A stretch of DNA of 64,000 nt from Terriglobia bacterium (GCA_020073385.1 JAIQFH010000006.1:1-64000); one strand, 5' to 3'; counted from the first letter of the stretch, positions 50,852 through 60,861 are shown. Translations and numbers: made by a program. Notes: a model not told the origin generated them from the sequence alone.

Positions 50852-52714
50852 CTAATTTCCCGTCTGGAATACCCGATAGCTATGCGGAGCTATGGTCATG
50901 CTGAAAGCGGTGGTTGCGGGCTCGCCAGGATGACGTGGTTTGTGTGGCGTCCCGCTGAGTTGTTGTGTGCTTACTAAGTCTGTAAGTGACGCTGTGTTCG
51001 CGGCCAGCACGGTTACATTAGTCGGCTCGTCGCGGAAGGATTCGACGATGAACGTTCCATTGTCATAAGCGAAGAGGCTGACCTTCGACGGCGCTTCGAT
51101 TCTCACCGGGAAGTTTCCCATGACGAAGCTGCGGATGGCATTCAGCGCTGCTTCGGGAATCAGATAAAGATCCGTGAAGTTCTCAGGGATCGTAATCACG
51201 TAGAGCGTGCCCTTGCCATACTGATTCATGAGCAGCATGGGGAAGCCGTTGTTGTCGGCGATGCCACGGACGACGGGCCAGGCGTCGTTGGTGAGAAAGC
51301 GAAGATGGGGAATCAGAATCGGCGATGAGCTCTTGCCGATGTCGGTGCCGGCCCCGGCGCCGAATGCGCCGATGAAGCTGGTGACGGCGACTTTGTGATC
51401 GGTGTAGCGAATTTCGTCCAGACTTTCCGCGCCTTTTCCCTCGAGGGCGTGCCAGAGACCCGAGGTCATGACGACGGTCTTTCCGGCATTGAGACGCTCT
51501 TTGATTTCGTTGATTAGATTCGCATCTGACGCGGCTCCTTCGGTGAGCAGGACTACGTCTGCGCGAGTCGGGAACGTCGGATAGAGTTCGATTGGGATTC
51601 CGACCATCCCCAGGAAGTTGTGCAGGAAGTCCTCACCGGTCGCATGCACAGGACGATAGCTGGCGATACCGATGGGATTACCGAGCTTGCCGACGAAGGG
51701 CTTGATCTGATCGAGGGCGTCTCCGGCGACGCTGGCGAAGATGGGCCGGCCCTTGGCACGCGTGCTGATCTTGCTCCAATTGATGCTCGTCGCAGAGTTC
51801 TGCCAGGGACGATTGCCCTGGGTGGCTTCCTCCAACAGCGGGCCGAAGTTGAACAGCGTCATCTCACGGGCTTTGCCGAAAACGGTGAGCCAAAGCTGTT
51901 CGGAGTAGCGGTCGACGTACTTGATGTCGAAGGTGTCAACCCATCCGCCGCCGTTGCGTCCGGGAGCGATCTCGTCAAAGTAGCGCATGATCTCGTAGCT
52001 CTCGTATTGCTGCAGGTTCTGATCGGTGGCGACGGGATCGCGGGTCTCCGTTCCGGTGTAGATAGCGTCGAAGAATTTGGGTTGCTCGGCAAGATCGTAT
52101 CCGTTGCCCTGGAAGTGCTCGTACCAGTTGGGATACTTGATGATCATCTTCACTTTCGGATTGACCGTCTTCGCGGCGTTGACCACCAGGTCGCGCGAGA
52201 CTTCGTTCATGGTCTTGAGACGGAAATCGGTCCAACTCAGATCCCCTTTGGCGGCGATGTCGGAAGGTTTCTTCGTGTTGGCAAAGAAGAAATCGTCGAG
52301 AATGATTTCGTCGAAAAGTTTGGCTGTCATCTCGGACACGTGCTTGACGTAGGCGCGATCTTCCGGCTTGGTGTAGGTGAAGGAGGCGAACTGTCCGTTG
52401 TCATCGTCGGAGAAGCAGATGGCGCCGGAGACTTCGACGCCTTGATCCCGGAAGAACTTCTTGAGGTCGGCGACGAGAGATTCATCAGCAAGAATGCGGC
52501 TGCGGTAGGTTTCGAGATAAACCTTGTCGACCTGGAGCTGGCTGCGGATTTTCGCCCATGACGATTCGAGCCATTGGCGGTCTTTCATCTTCAGAGTAAT
52601 TTGCACGGGAATGTAGACGACCGTTTTGAAAGGTGCAGTTTGTTGAGTTTGAGCGAGAGTGGATGTGAAGAAGTAGGAGAGAAGAGAAAGAAAAAACCAT
52701 GCACGTGGTTTCAA
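50852..52714 (-). CDS. exported TIM-barrel, glycoside-hydrolase-like protein
   Basis: About 620 residues from a TTG start with AGGAG seven bases upstream; this choice gives a clean signal peptide (WFFLSLLSYFFTSTLAQ). The N-terminal domain looks like a (beta/alpha)8 barrel (VDKVYLETYRSRIL, VSGAICFSDDD, DEIILDDFFF, KMIIKYPNWYEHF). The LDDFFF stretch contains acidic residues positioned like a glycosidase catalytic pair. The middle part (VVLLTEGAASDANLINEI, KTVVMTSGLW) resembles the GATase-like trimerisation domain of GH42-type enzymes. I cannot give a GH family number. It is divergent from the formamidase-family gene. Confidence 0.65.
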   Translation of the reverse strand: MKPRAWFFLSLLSYFFTSTLAQTQQTAPFKTVVYIPVQITLKMKDRQWLESSWAKIRSQLQVDKVYLETYRSRILADESLVADLKKFFRDQGVEVSGAICFSDDDNGQFASFTYTKPEDRAYVKHVSEMTAKLFDEIILDDFFFANTKKPSDIAAKGDLSWTDFRLKTMNEVSRDLVVNAAKTVNPKVKMIIKYPNWYEHFQGNGYDLAEQPKFFDAIYTGTETRDPVATDQNLQQYESYEIMRYFDEIAPGRNGGGWVDTFDIKYVDRYSEQLWLTVFGKAREMTLFNFGPLLEEATQGNRPWQNSATSINWSKISTRAKGRPIFASVAGDALDQIKPFVGKLGNPIGIASYRPVHATGEDFLHNFLGMVGIPIELYPTFPTRADVVLLTEGAASDANLINEIKERLNAGKTVVMTSGLWHALEGKGAESLDEIRYTDHKVAVTSFIGAFGAGAGTDIGKSSSPILIPHLRFLTNDAWPVVRGIADNNGFPMLLMNQYGKGTLYVITIPENFTDLYLIPEAALNAIRSFVMGNFPVRIEAPSKVSLFAYDNGTFIVESFRDEPTNVTVLAANTASLTDLVSTQQLSGTPHKPRHPGEPATTAFSMTIAPHSYRVFQTGN

Positions 52715-52864
52715 GGAACAACTCCTGGGACAGGATAGGATGACTGGCAATTATAGGTGTGGAGCAGAAGGCGGGGAAGGCGACCACGAGGTATTTCTCG
52801 ATGTCTAGCGTGGCCGTCTTTGTGTGCGACAATCTCTGGATTCCAGTTCACAAATGGGGGACGC

Positions 52865-53866
52865 GTGCGACTTCGGAAAAGTGTATTGGCCGTTCTCACT
52901 CTTGGTGGTTCCATCGCAGCGCAGAACGTGGTGCATTACACGACCACGAATGCGAACGTGAAATATCTTTTTGCGACGGCGGAGCCCGTGTTGCATTTGA
53001 AGGCGGGGGACATTCTCGATACCAACACGCTCGACTGTTTCGGCAATGGGCTGAAGAAGCCGGGGGACACCCTTGACATGGCGAAGGGAGACAATCCGCT
53101 GGCCGGGCCGTTTTTCATCGAGGGCGCGGAACCCGGAGACACGCTGGCGGTGAAGATTCTCGACCTGCAAGTGGATGGCGAGTACGGCGTGGGCGCGTTT
53201 TCGCCTGGCTTCGGATCGATCAACTCGTCGAAGTACACGCCGGTGCTGGAGAAATCTCCTTGGCAGGAGCGGGTGTGGTTTTATCCGATCAATCATGCGG
53301 ACAACACGGCGACGTTCAAGGCGCTCGATTCGGATTTCGCGGTGAAGATTCCGATGCATCCGTTCTTCGGGTGCATCGGTGTGGCTCCGGCGAATGGGGA
53401 GGCACGGAGTTCGATTGTGCCGGCGGAGTTTGGGGGGAACATGGATTCTCCGGAGGCGAGCGTGGGCAACACCGTGTACTTCCCCGTGAACGTGAAGGGC
53501 GGGCTGCTGTACCTGGGCGACGGGCACGCGGCGATGGGCGACGGCGAAGCGGCGGGATCGGCGATCGAAGTGCCGCTGAAGGCGCGCGTGCAGGTGAGCG
53601 TGATCAAGGGGCGCAAGATCGACTGGCCGCAGTTTGAGAACGATGACGCGATCATGACCGTGGGTGCGTATCGTCCGGCGGACGACGCGGTGAGGATCGC
53701 GCTGACCGAACTGGTGTATTGGATTCATCGCGATTACGGCTTGTCGGAGATGGACGCCTACGAATTGCTGTCGAAAGTGGCGAAGATCCACTTCAACGAG
53801 ATGGTCGACCCGAATTACGTGGTCGTGGCGTCGATTGAGAAGAAGTATCTGCCGAAGAAGAAGTAG
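52865..53866 (+). CDS. exported acetamidase/formamidase-family protein
   Basis: 333 residues from a GTG with GGGGGA upstream, which gives a short signal-like N-terminus (LRKSVLAVLTLGGSIAAQ). FmdA/AmdA-family features are GPFFIEGAEPGDTLAVKILD, NHADNTATF, PMHPFFGCIGVAPA, PAEFGGNMD and YLGDGHAAMGDGE. These enzymes hydrolyse short amides. An exported form is unusual, and an alternative role on other amides is possible. The longer upstream reading overlaps the region between this gene and the GH-like gene and lacks support. Confidence 0.9.
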   Translation: MRLRKSVLAVLTLGGSIAAQNVVHYTTTNANVKYLFATAEPVLHLKAGDILDTNTLDCFGNGLKKPGDTLDMAKGDNPLAGPFFIEGAEPGDTLAVKILDLQVDGEYGVGAFSPGFGSINSSKYTPVLEKSPWQERVWFYPINHADNTATFKALDSDFAVKIPMHPFFGCIGVAPANGEARSSIVPAEFGGNMDSPEASVGNTVYFPVNVKGGLLYLGDGHAAMGDGEAAGSAIEVPLKARVQVSVIKGRKIDWPQFENDDAIMTVGAYRPADDAVRIALTELVYWIHRDYGLSEMDAYELLSKVAKIHFNEMVDPNYVVVASIEKKYLPKKK

Positions 53867-54273
53867 ACCGGGGTTAGAGTGTGTGCGTGACAACTTTCAG
53901 GCGTCCCTGCGGGACGCGCTCAGTGTTCCACTTTACCCCGGCGCTAAAAGCGCCGGGCTATTCTCAGGCGCCCCTCCGGGGCGCAAACCGCTTGCCCCAC
54001 AGCGCGGATTGAAATGCGGTTCTCACGCACACACTAAAGCCCCTAACTTTGCTGGACTGGTGCGGCTCTGAAGGGCCGCTCTTCCACCCGATCGGAAGCC
54101 GGAATCTGGGAGAGGAATTTTAGCCTCTCAACCGTGGCAGAAGTCCCGATCAGGCTGCGCTCCGCGAAGATCCTCGGAACGCACTCACCGGTATTCATGC
54201 GTCGAACGGCGTCGAGACTTGCCAAGAGGGGGTAGAGTTAGAACATAATTGAAGCCATCCAAGGAAGTTCAAG
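53867..54273. other. 407-base intergenic region
   Basis: Apart from the hairpin array at its left end, I see no gene, promoter or RNA structure that I could name. The next gene has a weak ribosome binding site (AAGGAAG about ten bases before its ATG). Confidence 0.5.
53901..53984. repeat. array of three perfect hairpins
   Basis: GCGTCCC/GGGACGC (53901-53917), CCCGGCGCT/AGCGCCGGG (53937-53957) and GCGCCCC/GGGGCGC (53968-53984) are separated by short AT-richer linkers. No T-tract follows, so termination is not the clear purpose. It has the form of a dispersed composite palindrome. Confidence 0.75.
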
Positions 54274-55524
54274 ATGCATCCGTCTGTCCTCTTTCTCCTC
54301 GGCTTGGCGGTTGTTGTTCCAGTGCAGGCACAATCGGGATCGAACTCTCGCGAACTCACATTTCAGGTATCTGCTTCCCCGGCGTGGACCGACACCGGAT
54401 TGAACCTTCAGCCGGGGGACACCGTAACCATCGCGGCCGTCCCGGCGCCCTCAGCTTCGTCAGATAGCGTCGCAAAACGGTGCGATCCCGCGGGGCTAAG
54501 CGACGGTTCCACCAACACCTCAGGCCTGCCGGTTCCTGAGGCGGGTCCGGGTGCACTCATCGCGAAACTGCAGTCGGATGCGTCTCCAATTCTGGTAGGT
54601 GCCCGGCGTGAACTCCATGTCGACAAGCCGTCACATTTGTTCCTTGGAATGAATCTGTCGGGCACGCCAGCCTGCCAGGGTGGATACGAGGTCAAAGCTC
54701 AGACTCCCAGTCCTGCGTCCGAAGCAGCGAATCCCTCGAGTACGCAGCAGACCACCCGCGGTGCCCAACTGAAGTCGCAACTCGCGACTGCCGCGCAGGT
54801 GTTCATGTCCGGACAGTTTGGCATCAGCAAACCGGCGGCAAATTCCGAGACCGCGACATCCGCGACCGGTTCCACCGCCACCGACGCATCCGCAGCTCCA
54901 ACGCTTCACATTTCCGAGGTTCCGCTGGATGCCGGCCTTCGAAAGCATCTGGATAGCCTTCCCCGGAGAGTCAACGACCAGTTCAGCAACCTGGGCGACA
55001 TGGTGAACTTCGTCCTAATCGGACCGCAGCAGGACGTGCAGTCTGCGCTCGCGGCCGCTGACTGGCATGTGGCTGACACCAACAACACAAGAGCGGTGCT
55101 CAACGCGGTATTGCAAACCTACGATAGCAAGGACTATCTCGCCATGCCGATGAGCACGCTCTTCCTGTTCGGGCGAAAGCAGGATTACGGCTATGAGATG
55201 GCTGAGCCCATCGCCATGGTTGCCAGCCGCCATCACTTCCGCATTTGGAAGGCGCCCTTTACATGGAATGGTCAGGAAGTTTGGTGCGGCGCAGGAACCC
55301 ACGACATTGGGTTCGCCAAGGACAAGCGCAACGACAATGTCACGCACAAGATTGATCCCGCCGTAGACGGTGAGCGCGACAACATCGGCGCCAGTTTACA
55401 AAAATCTAACAAGGTCAAGACGTTTAGTTATTACTTGCCGCCAAACCCGGTGCAAGAGGCGAAAAACGCAACCGGAGACGGCTATCACTCGGATGGCCGG
55501 CTGCTGGTCATCTTCCTCCAGTGA
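54274..55524 (+). CDS. exported LecA-like lectin domain fused to LssY_C domain
   Basis: A 416-residue exported protein (signal peptide SVLFLLGLAVVVPVQAQ). Residues of about 30-140 resemble the PA-I galactophilic lectin (LecA) fold: WTDTGLNLQPGDTVTIAA, a PALIAKL-like element (GPGALIAKL) and a SHLFLGMNLSG strand. A low-complexity Ser/Thr/Ala linker follows. The C-terminal half (about 210-416) is an LssY_C domain with HDIGFAKDKRNDNVTHKIDP and FSYYLPPNPV. LssY_C proteins are poorly understood and often membrane- or phosphatase-linked. The fusion may tie a sugar-binding module to an envelope function. Confidence 0.82.
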   Translation: MHPSVLFLLGLAVVVPVQAQSGSNSRELTFQVSASPAWTDTGLNLQPGDTVTIAAVPAPSASSDSVAKRCDPAGLSDGSTNTSGLPVPEAGPGALIAKLQSDASPILVGARRELHVDKPSHLFLGMNLSGTPACQGGYEVKAQTPSPASEAANPSSTQQTTRGAQLKSQLATAAQVFMSGQFGISKPAANSETATSATGSTATDASAAPTLHISEVPLDAGLRKHLDSLPRRVNDQFSNLGDMVNFVLIGPQQDVQSALAAADWHVADTNNTRAVLNAVLQTYDSKDYLAMPMSTLFLFGRKQDYGYEMAEPIAMVASRHHFRIWKAPFTWNGQEVWCGAGTHDIGFAKDKRNDNVTHKIDPAVDGERDNIGASLQKSNKVKTFSYYLPPNPVQEAKNATGDGYHSDGRLLVIFLQ

Positions 55525-55761
55525 AAGGGATCCGAACCCGAGATTCCGTTCAAAAAGAATGACTCCTTGTTAACCCTTTCACCATCTCATCGTCTAACAA
55601 TCTAAATCCGGTGGACCTCGATTCTTGCGGAGATCGACGGAACGCCATAGCAGCATCGTGCGTATAGAGCTATAAGCGGGCGTTTGCCCGTGTGAAGTTG
55701 CATCGCTCTATTGACGTCTGCTTCCGCGGCAAACGAGTCCATAGTGCTCGAGGACAGCGCT

Positions 55762-56310
55762 ATGAAGGCGTCCAACGTTTCTGGGGGAAGTATGGAGAAT
55801 GTGGAACGTACCAATGGCTCTATGCGGCCGATCGACAGATACGACATCGGTCATGTGCAGGAAGTGATCCGTCAGGCTCACGATGAACTGCGGCAGTTAA
55901 TGCAACAGCGTGCCGAGATCATGAAACGGATCGGCACCGTGAAACAGACAATTTCGGGTTTGGCAAACCTCTTCGGCGATGGGGTTCTGAACGAAGAGTT
56001 GATGGAGTTGGTCGATCGAAAGAGTAATGGGCGTCAGCCAGGTTTCACGAAAGCTTGTCGAATGATTCTGATGGAATCCGGCCGCCCCATGAATTCGCGC
56101 GATATCTGCGATTACTTCCAGGAAAAACTGCCGGACTTGCTGGCTCGCCACAAAGATCCGATGGCGTCAGTGACTACGGTCTTAAACCGGCTCGTGGAAT
56201 ATGGCGAAGCAGAAGCGGTACTCTCCAATGGCAGAAGGGCATGGCGGTGGGTGGCCGACGTGCCCTCGTCGCCCTCCGCCGAGGTCGGCCAGGTCGGCCT
56301 CGTTTCCTAG
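55762..56310 (+). CDS. coiled-coil/winged-helix (HARE-HTH-like) protein
   Basis: 182 residues from an ATG with GAGGA seven bases upstream. Residues of about 30-75 form a heptad-rich helix (VQEVIRQAHDELRQLMQQRAEIMKRI) that could dimerise. Residues of about 95-165 form a winged helix-like domain (GFTKACRMILMESGRPMNSRDICDYF, SVTTVLNRLVEYGEAEAVLSNGRRAWRWV), similar to HARE-HTH modules that read DNA or link to DNA-modifying enzymes. No such enzyme is adjacent. Function unknown; a transcription factor is the likeliest guess. Confidence 0.65.
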   Translation: MKASNVSGGSMENVERTNGSMRPIDRYDIGHVQEVIRQAHDELRQLMQQRAEIMKRIGTVKQTISGLANLFGDGVLNEELMELVDRKSNGRQPGFTKACRMILMESGRPMNSRDICDYFQEKLPDLLARHKDPMASVTTVLNRLVEYGEAEAVLSNGRRAWRWVADVPSSPSAEVGQVGLVS

Positions 56311-56379
56311 CTACGTCGTACCAGCAGATCGGCCGATCACCGTCCCAGTCCCTGCAAGAATACCCCTGCGCTTCAATCC

Positions 56380-57108
56380 TTAACGATTCGGCCCGTCTTC
56401 GGGTGGCAACAACATACCCTTTTCCAGGTGCCGGATCACGTGCGCGTAAGAAGCCGCGTGCGGATCGTGCGTCACCATCACAATCGTCTTGTGGAAGTCC
56501 TCGTTCAGCCGCTTCAAAATCTCCAATACTTCGGTAGCCGAATGGCTGTCGAGATCGCCGGTCGGCTCGTCGGCCAGCAAAAGTGTCGGATCACTCACGA
56601 TGGCGCGGGCAATCGCTACGCGTTGTTCCTGTCCGCCGGAGAGCTGCTTGGGCAGGTGATGAACGCGATCCTCGAGCCCGACAAGTTTCAAGGCCGTCAT
56701 GACATGATCGCGGCGCTGCTGCGCATTGAGCTTGGTGAGCAGCAGCGGCAGTTCCACGTTTTCAAACGCCGTCAATACCGGAATCAGATTGAAGGTCTGA
56801 AACACGTAGCCGATGTGTTCGTTGCGCCAACGGGCAATCTCGGAGTCGCCGAAGCGGAAGATGTCCTGCCCCTGTACCAGCAGTTCGCCGGCGGTCGGCC
56901 GGTCGATCGCCGCGATCATGTTCAGCAGCGTTGTCTTGCCCGATCCCGACGGGCCCATGAGCGCGAGGAACTCGCCCTTCGCGATGTCAATCGACACGTC
57001 GTCGAGCGCCGTCACCTGGAACGCATCTCGCTTGAAGATCTTACTGACGCCGCGAACCTGGACAACTTTCGTGGTGGTGGCAACGTTCGGTTGTGCAACT
57101 GTGCTCAT
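56380..57108 (-). CDS. MacB/LolD-type ABC transporter ATPase
   Basis: A 242-residue ATPase. Walker [10 protein letters not shown] at 52-60, Q-loop region [19 protein letters not shown], signature [15 protein letters not shown], Walker [13 protein letters not shown] and the switch His in MVTHDPHAA are all complete. The sequence fits the MacB/LolD group that powers FtsX-type permeases. It overlaps the membrane fusion protein gene by four bases and is the last gene of a five-gene operon. It supplies the ATPase for all three permeases downstream in the same transport unit. Confidence 0.94.
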   Translation of the reverse strand: MSTVAQPNVATTTKVVQVRGVSKIFKRDAFQVTALDDVSIDIAKGEFLALMGPSGSGKTTLLNMIAAIDRPTAGELLVQGQDIFRFGDSEIARWRNEHIGYVFQTFNLIPVLTAFENVELPLLLTKLNAQQRRDHVMTALKLVGLEDRVHHLPKQLSGGQEQRVAIARAIVSDPTLLLADEPTGDLDSHSATEVLEILKRLNEDFHKTIVMVTHDPHAASYAHVIRHLEKGMLLPPEDGPNR

Positions 57109-58463
57109 GATTGCCCCTTAACTTTGATTTTGTCTCCGTCTTTCAAGGTGGCCGGCGCAGTGGTGATCACATTCTCACCACCGACCAACCCATCGATCAG
57201 CGCACCATCTGCCCGCTGGCTCAGGATGTGAATCTCTCGCGCTACCGCCCTTCCGTTGTATGCGATGTACACGACTTTCTTGCCATCGCGATCGTGCATC
57301 GCCGTGGAGGGCACAAATACTCCCGCCGGATCCTTCGTGTCCTTCGGTTTGTCATTGGCCAGGAAGCGCACCGTGGCGTTCATCTCCGGACGCAGATACT
57401 CATCCGGATCCTGAATTTGCACCTTAACCTGCACCGTGGCTTTCTGACGATTGGCTTCGGGAGAAATCTCGGCGATCACCCCCTGGTACTTGCGGTCGGG
57501 AAAGGCGTCGACGGTAACGATGCCCTTTTGCTTCGGCCCGAGCCGCGCAAAGTCGGCCTGCGCGATATCAAGTTCTACTTGCAGATCTTTCAGATCCGCC
57601 ATGGAAAAGACCGGCCGGGCGGCTGAAGCAAATTGCCCGGTAAGCAACTCGCCTTTTTCCACGCTGCGCTCGAGAATAGTTCCCGAAATGGGGGCTCGAA
57701 TCACGGTCGCGTCAAGCTGCGATTTGGCGTACGCAGCTTGCCCGTCGGCCTGCATGACCGCGCCCTTGGCGCGCGCGATTTCCTCCACACGAGGCCCTAT
57801 CTTCGCCAGTTGATAGTTCTGCTCCAGAGAATGCACGCGTTGTTGGCTTGCCTCATACTTCGCCGTTGCATCATCCAACGCCTGCTTAGACATAACTCCT
57901 TCGTCAAAGAGCTTCTTGATGCGCTCTAAAGAGATCTTGTCGTTGGCAGCTGTGGCCCTTGCTTCGCTGAGGTTGTGCTCGGTCTGCTGAATCTCTTCCG
58001 GCCGCGAACCATGCTCCAATTGCAGGAGCTGTGCTCGCGCGCTCTCGGCCGCGCCGACCGCCTGCTCATATTGGGCACGGAATTCCTGGTCTTCGAGGCG
58101 AACCAGGACCTGCCCCTCTTTCACCTGATCGCCTTTTTCCACGCCGATCCATGCGACCCGTCCCGTCACCTTGGAATTCGCCTCAATCTTGTGGTGTGCC
58201 ACGATGTATCCGGTAGCGGATAGGACTGTGCTGCCCGCCGTGTCATTGCTGGTTTGCGCCGAGGCCCGAACCACTTCCACCTCCGGGATGTCGGCCGAAA
58301 AAGCGCGATACGCCAGAGTCACAATCCCTAGCAGCACCACGATCGCAATCCCGATAATGATGTAGCGTCGCGCCCAGGCTGGAGGCTCTCCGCCATTATC
58401 ACCTCGTTGCGACCGGTCGATGCGCAGGCTCTGCAGATCTTTGTGTTTCGTGTCAATCGCCAT
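57105..58463 (-). CDS. HlyD/MacA-type membrane fusion protein
   Basis: A 452-residue periplasmic adaptor with one N-terminal membrane helix (about 34-54: [19 protein letters not shown]). A lipoyl domain half ([38 protein letters not shown]), a long alpha-hairpin (about 130-265 with [21 protein letters not shown]), the second lipoyl half ([22 protein letters not shown]) and beta-barrel/membrane-proximal domains follow. It would link the inner-membrane permeases to an outer-membrane channel; none is encoded here. Confidence 0.93.
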   Translation of the reverse strand: MAIDTKHKDLQSLRIDRSQRGDNGGEPPAWARRYIIIGIAIVVLLGIVTLAYRAFSADIPEVEVVRASAQTSNDTAGSTVLSATGYIVAHHKIEANSKVTGRVAWIGVEKGDQVKEGQVLVRLEDQEFRAQYEQAVGAAESARAQLLQLEHGSRPEEIQQTEHNLSEARATAANDKISLERIKKLFDEGVMSKQALDDATAKYEASQQRVHSLEQNYQLAKIGPRVEEIARAKGAVMQADGQAAYAKSQLDATVIRAPISGTILERSVEKGELLTGQFASAARPVFSMADLKDLQVELDIAQADFARLGPKQKGIVTVDAFPDRKYQGVIAEISPEANRQKATVQVKVQIQDPDEYLRPEMNATVRFLANDKPKDTKDPAGVFVPSTAMHDRDGKKVVYIAYNGRAVAREIHILSQRADGALIDGLVGGENVITTAPATLKDGDKIKVKGQS

Positions 58464-58499
58464 AAGAATCGTTACGCTTCGAGTTGCCCATAGGTTCGC

Positions 58500-59690
58500 T
58501 TAGCTTCTCAGCGCGTTCAGAATATTCTGTCTTGCTGCATGCCAGGCCGGCGCCAGTCCGCCGACAAACCCCATGATGAGCGCGAATAGGATGGCGTAGC
58601 ACGCCACCGGTACTGTGATCCGGAGGGCGAAAACAACCTCACTGAACGTCACTGCGTTAGAGGTCCCGGTCTGCATTCCATTAAACGGAAGCATCAGGAC
58701 AATACCTGCGAGCGCTCCCAGAAGGGCGATCAACAGAGACTCGAGTACGAATGACGTCAGGATAGCCGGCCGCGAAAAGCCGATGACCCGTAGGGTCGCA
58801 ATCTCCCGTCCACGATAAGCCACTGCCGCGTACATGGTATTCATGGCGGCAAAGATCGAGCCGATCGCCATGATTACGCCCACCACCCATCCAATCCATT
58901 TGATTGGCGTTCCGGAACTGGTCTGCTTGGCGTAGTAGTCGCTCTCGAGCATGCCTTCGAGTTTGAGACGCTGATCGTCACTCACCCGGTTCTTCAGCGC
59001 TTCGGCCGCGATCGGATCCGTCGCCCGCAAATACGCAGACGCGAAGCCTCCCTGCCGGTCGAAGTCGGAAGCCATCTGGTTCACGTCGCCCCAGACTTCC
59101 GACTCGTAGGCGGAACCACCGGCATCAAACACCCCAACGACCTTCCACGATCCTTTACCGAACTCCATCGTGTCGCCAATGTTGGCATGAGTGAATCGGT
59201 CGCGAATCGACTTGCTGACTACCACTTCGCGCTGCCCAGTTTGAAACCAGCTCCCTTCGATCAATTTCACGGGCGGCTGCTTTCCCGGGGCGTCCGGCGT
59301 CTGCCGCATCTCAAGGCCATCGGGCATCATGCCGCGTACGGTCACGTTCACTTCACCGGTGCCGTCTTTCCGCGGAAGCACGATGACCACCACCCACTCG
59401 CCCGAAACCATCGGCTCACCTTTGCTGTCTTTCGCGATGCCGGGCAGAGTCTTCAGCGTCGGGAACAGCGAAGCATCGAACCCGCCGGAAAGTTCCGCCT
59501 CCGAACCCTTGCGCAGCACGAGCACGTTCTTCGAACTGCCGCTGCTGACAAAAGCACGGTTCAGGCCGGCGACCAGCGCCATCAGAAAGATCGCCGTGGT
59601 CACCGTGAGCGCGATGCCGAGCGCGGTCATGACGGTGAGACCCTTCCGGAGTCTCAGGTTGCGGATGTTGTAGCTGATTGGTATCGCCAT
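58500..59690 (-). CDS. FtsX/MacB-type ABC permease (third permease)
   Basis: A 396-residue permease with an N-terminal membrane helix (VMTALGIALTVTTAIFLMALVAGL), a large periplasmic domain (about 45-265) and three C-terminal helices ending NILNALRS. The N-terminal RNLRLRKGLTV and C-terminal FALIMGFVGGLAPAWHAARQ are typical of FtsX-type permeases. It is more distant from the other two permeases of the operon than they are from each other, so it may serve as the heterodimer partner. Confidence 0.92.
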   Translation of the reverse strand: MAIPISYNIRNLRLRKGLTVMTALGIALTVTTAIFLMALVAGLNRAFVSSGSSKNVLVLRKGSEAELSGGFDASLFPTLKTLPGIAKDSKGEPMVSGEWVVVIVLPRKDGTGEVNVTVRGMMPDGLEMRQTPDAPGKQPPVKLIEGSWFQTGQREVVVSKSIRDRFTHANIGDTMEFGKGSWKVVGVFDAGGSAYESEVWGDVNQMASDFDRQGGFASAYLRATDPIAAEALKNRVSDDQRLKLEGMLESDYYAKQTSSGTPIKWIGWVVGVIMAIGSIFAAMNTMYAAVAYRGREIATLRVIGFSRPAILTSFVLESLLIALLGALAGIVLMLPFNGMQTGTSNAVTFSEVVFALRITVPVACYAILFALIMGFVGGLAPAWHAARQNILNALRS

Positions 59691-59706
59691 AAGTCGAAGT
59701 CTCCAC

Positions 59707-60858
59707 TCACCCGATGTGCCGCAGCGCGTCCACGATGTTTAAGCGGGATACCCGGTACGCCGGCACGTATCCGCTGACAACCCCAAGGATCAAAGCGATT
59801 AATAAAGACAATCCCGCCGTCGGGGCTCCCACCCTCATATATAGCGGAACGCCGAGTCCGATGAAGCGATGCGTCAGCCATGTGATGACAGGAACTGCAA
59901 CCAGTACGCCCAACACTCCACCACTCAAGGCCAGAGCCACGGACTCACTGATGAAGATCGATAGTACCCGCTGCCGCGTGAAGCCAAGCGTCTTCAGCAC
60001 CGCTACTTCCCGCGTACGGCTGCGCACGGACATGGCCATCGTGTTGGCCGAAACCAGCATGATCGCAAACACGACCGCTCCGCAAATGCTGAGGATGAAT
60101 GCCTTCACATTCCCCAGAGACGCCACAAACCCAAGCTGAAACGCCTTCTCGCTCTCGGTCTTGGTTTGCAGTGGCGAGTTGTGGAACATGTCATCGATTT
60201 CTTTCGAAGCCCGCGCAACATTCTCGGCTGAATCCACCTGCGCGGCGTACCATCCGGCTTGTCCCTTAAACCACGACACAGACTCTTCCAGATACTTTGC
60301 GTTGAAGTACAACGCATTCTGCGGCGGGTCGCGGTGATAGATGCCGCGAATCGTGAGATCCAGATTCGCGGGGAAGATATTGGCCTGCAGCGTAACCCGA
60401 TCCCCAATCTTCCATCCGTACTTATTCGCCATCGTCACGTCGACAATGCATCCAGTGCGGTCATGCTGCCACGCCTTGACCTGCTCCTCAGGAATGATCT
60501 TGTCCGACGCTACCTTCAGGTATTCTTCCGGATCGGTCGCCATCTGGGGGAAAAAGTGCTCCGGCCGGTCGTCGATATAGCGCCCTCCATACCAGGTGAG
60601 GGGCACAACCGCATTGATGCCCTTCACGGCACGTATCTTCTCCCGGTAGTACTCCGGCAGGAAGAACGCCAGCGAGACGCGATCACGGATGATCAACCTC
60701 CTCGACGCCTCGGGTGCCACCTGATCTACATAGAACGACCGCCAGATGCAGATCATCAAAGTCAGCAATAAAAGCGAGAAGCTGATGCTGACCATGGTCA
60801 GGAAACTGCGGCGCTTATTGCGGAACGTATTGCGCACCACGAAACTGCCGAGCGTCAT
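59707..60858 (-). CDS. FtsX/MacB-type ABC permease (second permease)
   Basis: A 383-residue permease: helix 1 (FLTMVSISFSLLLLTLMICIW), a MacB-like periplasmic domain and three C-terminal helices, ending VSRLNIVDALRHIG. It is clearly paralogous to the next upstream permease (shared RNTFRNKRRS, VKAWQ.DR, NMAMS-type and TREVAVLKTLGFTR motifs), indicating tandem duplication. It starts three bases after that gene's stop. Confidence 0.92.
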   Translation of the reverse strand: MTLGSFVVRNTFRNKRRSFLTMVSISFSLLLLTLMICIWRSFYVDQVAPEASRRLIIRDRVSLAFFLPEYYREKIRAVKGINAVVPLTWYGGRYIDDRPEHFFPQMATDPEEYLKVASDKIIPEEQVKAWQHDRTGCIVDVTMANKYGWKIGDRVTLQANIFPANLDLTIRGIYHRDPPQNALYFNAKYLEESVSWFKGQAGWYAAQVDSAENVARASKEIDDMFHNSPLQTKTESEKAFQLGFVASLGNVKAFILSICGAVVFAIMLVSANTMAMSVRSRTREVAVLKTLGFTRQRVLSIFISESVALALSGGVLGVLVAVPVITWLTHRFIGLGVPLYMRVGAPTAGLSLLIALILGVVSGYVPAYRVSRLNIVDALRHIG

Positions 60859-60861
60859 AAA

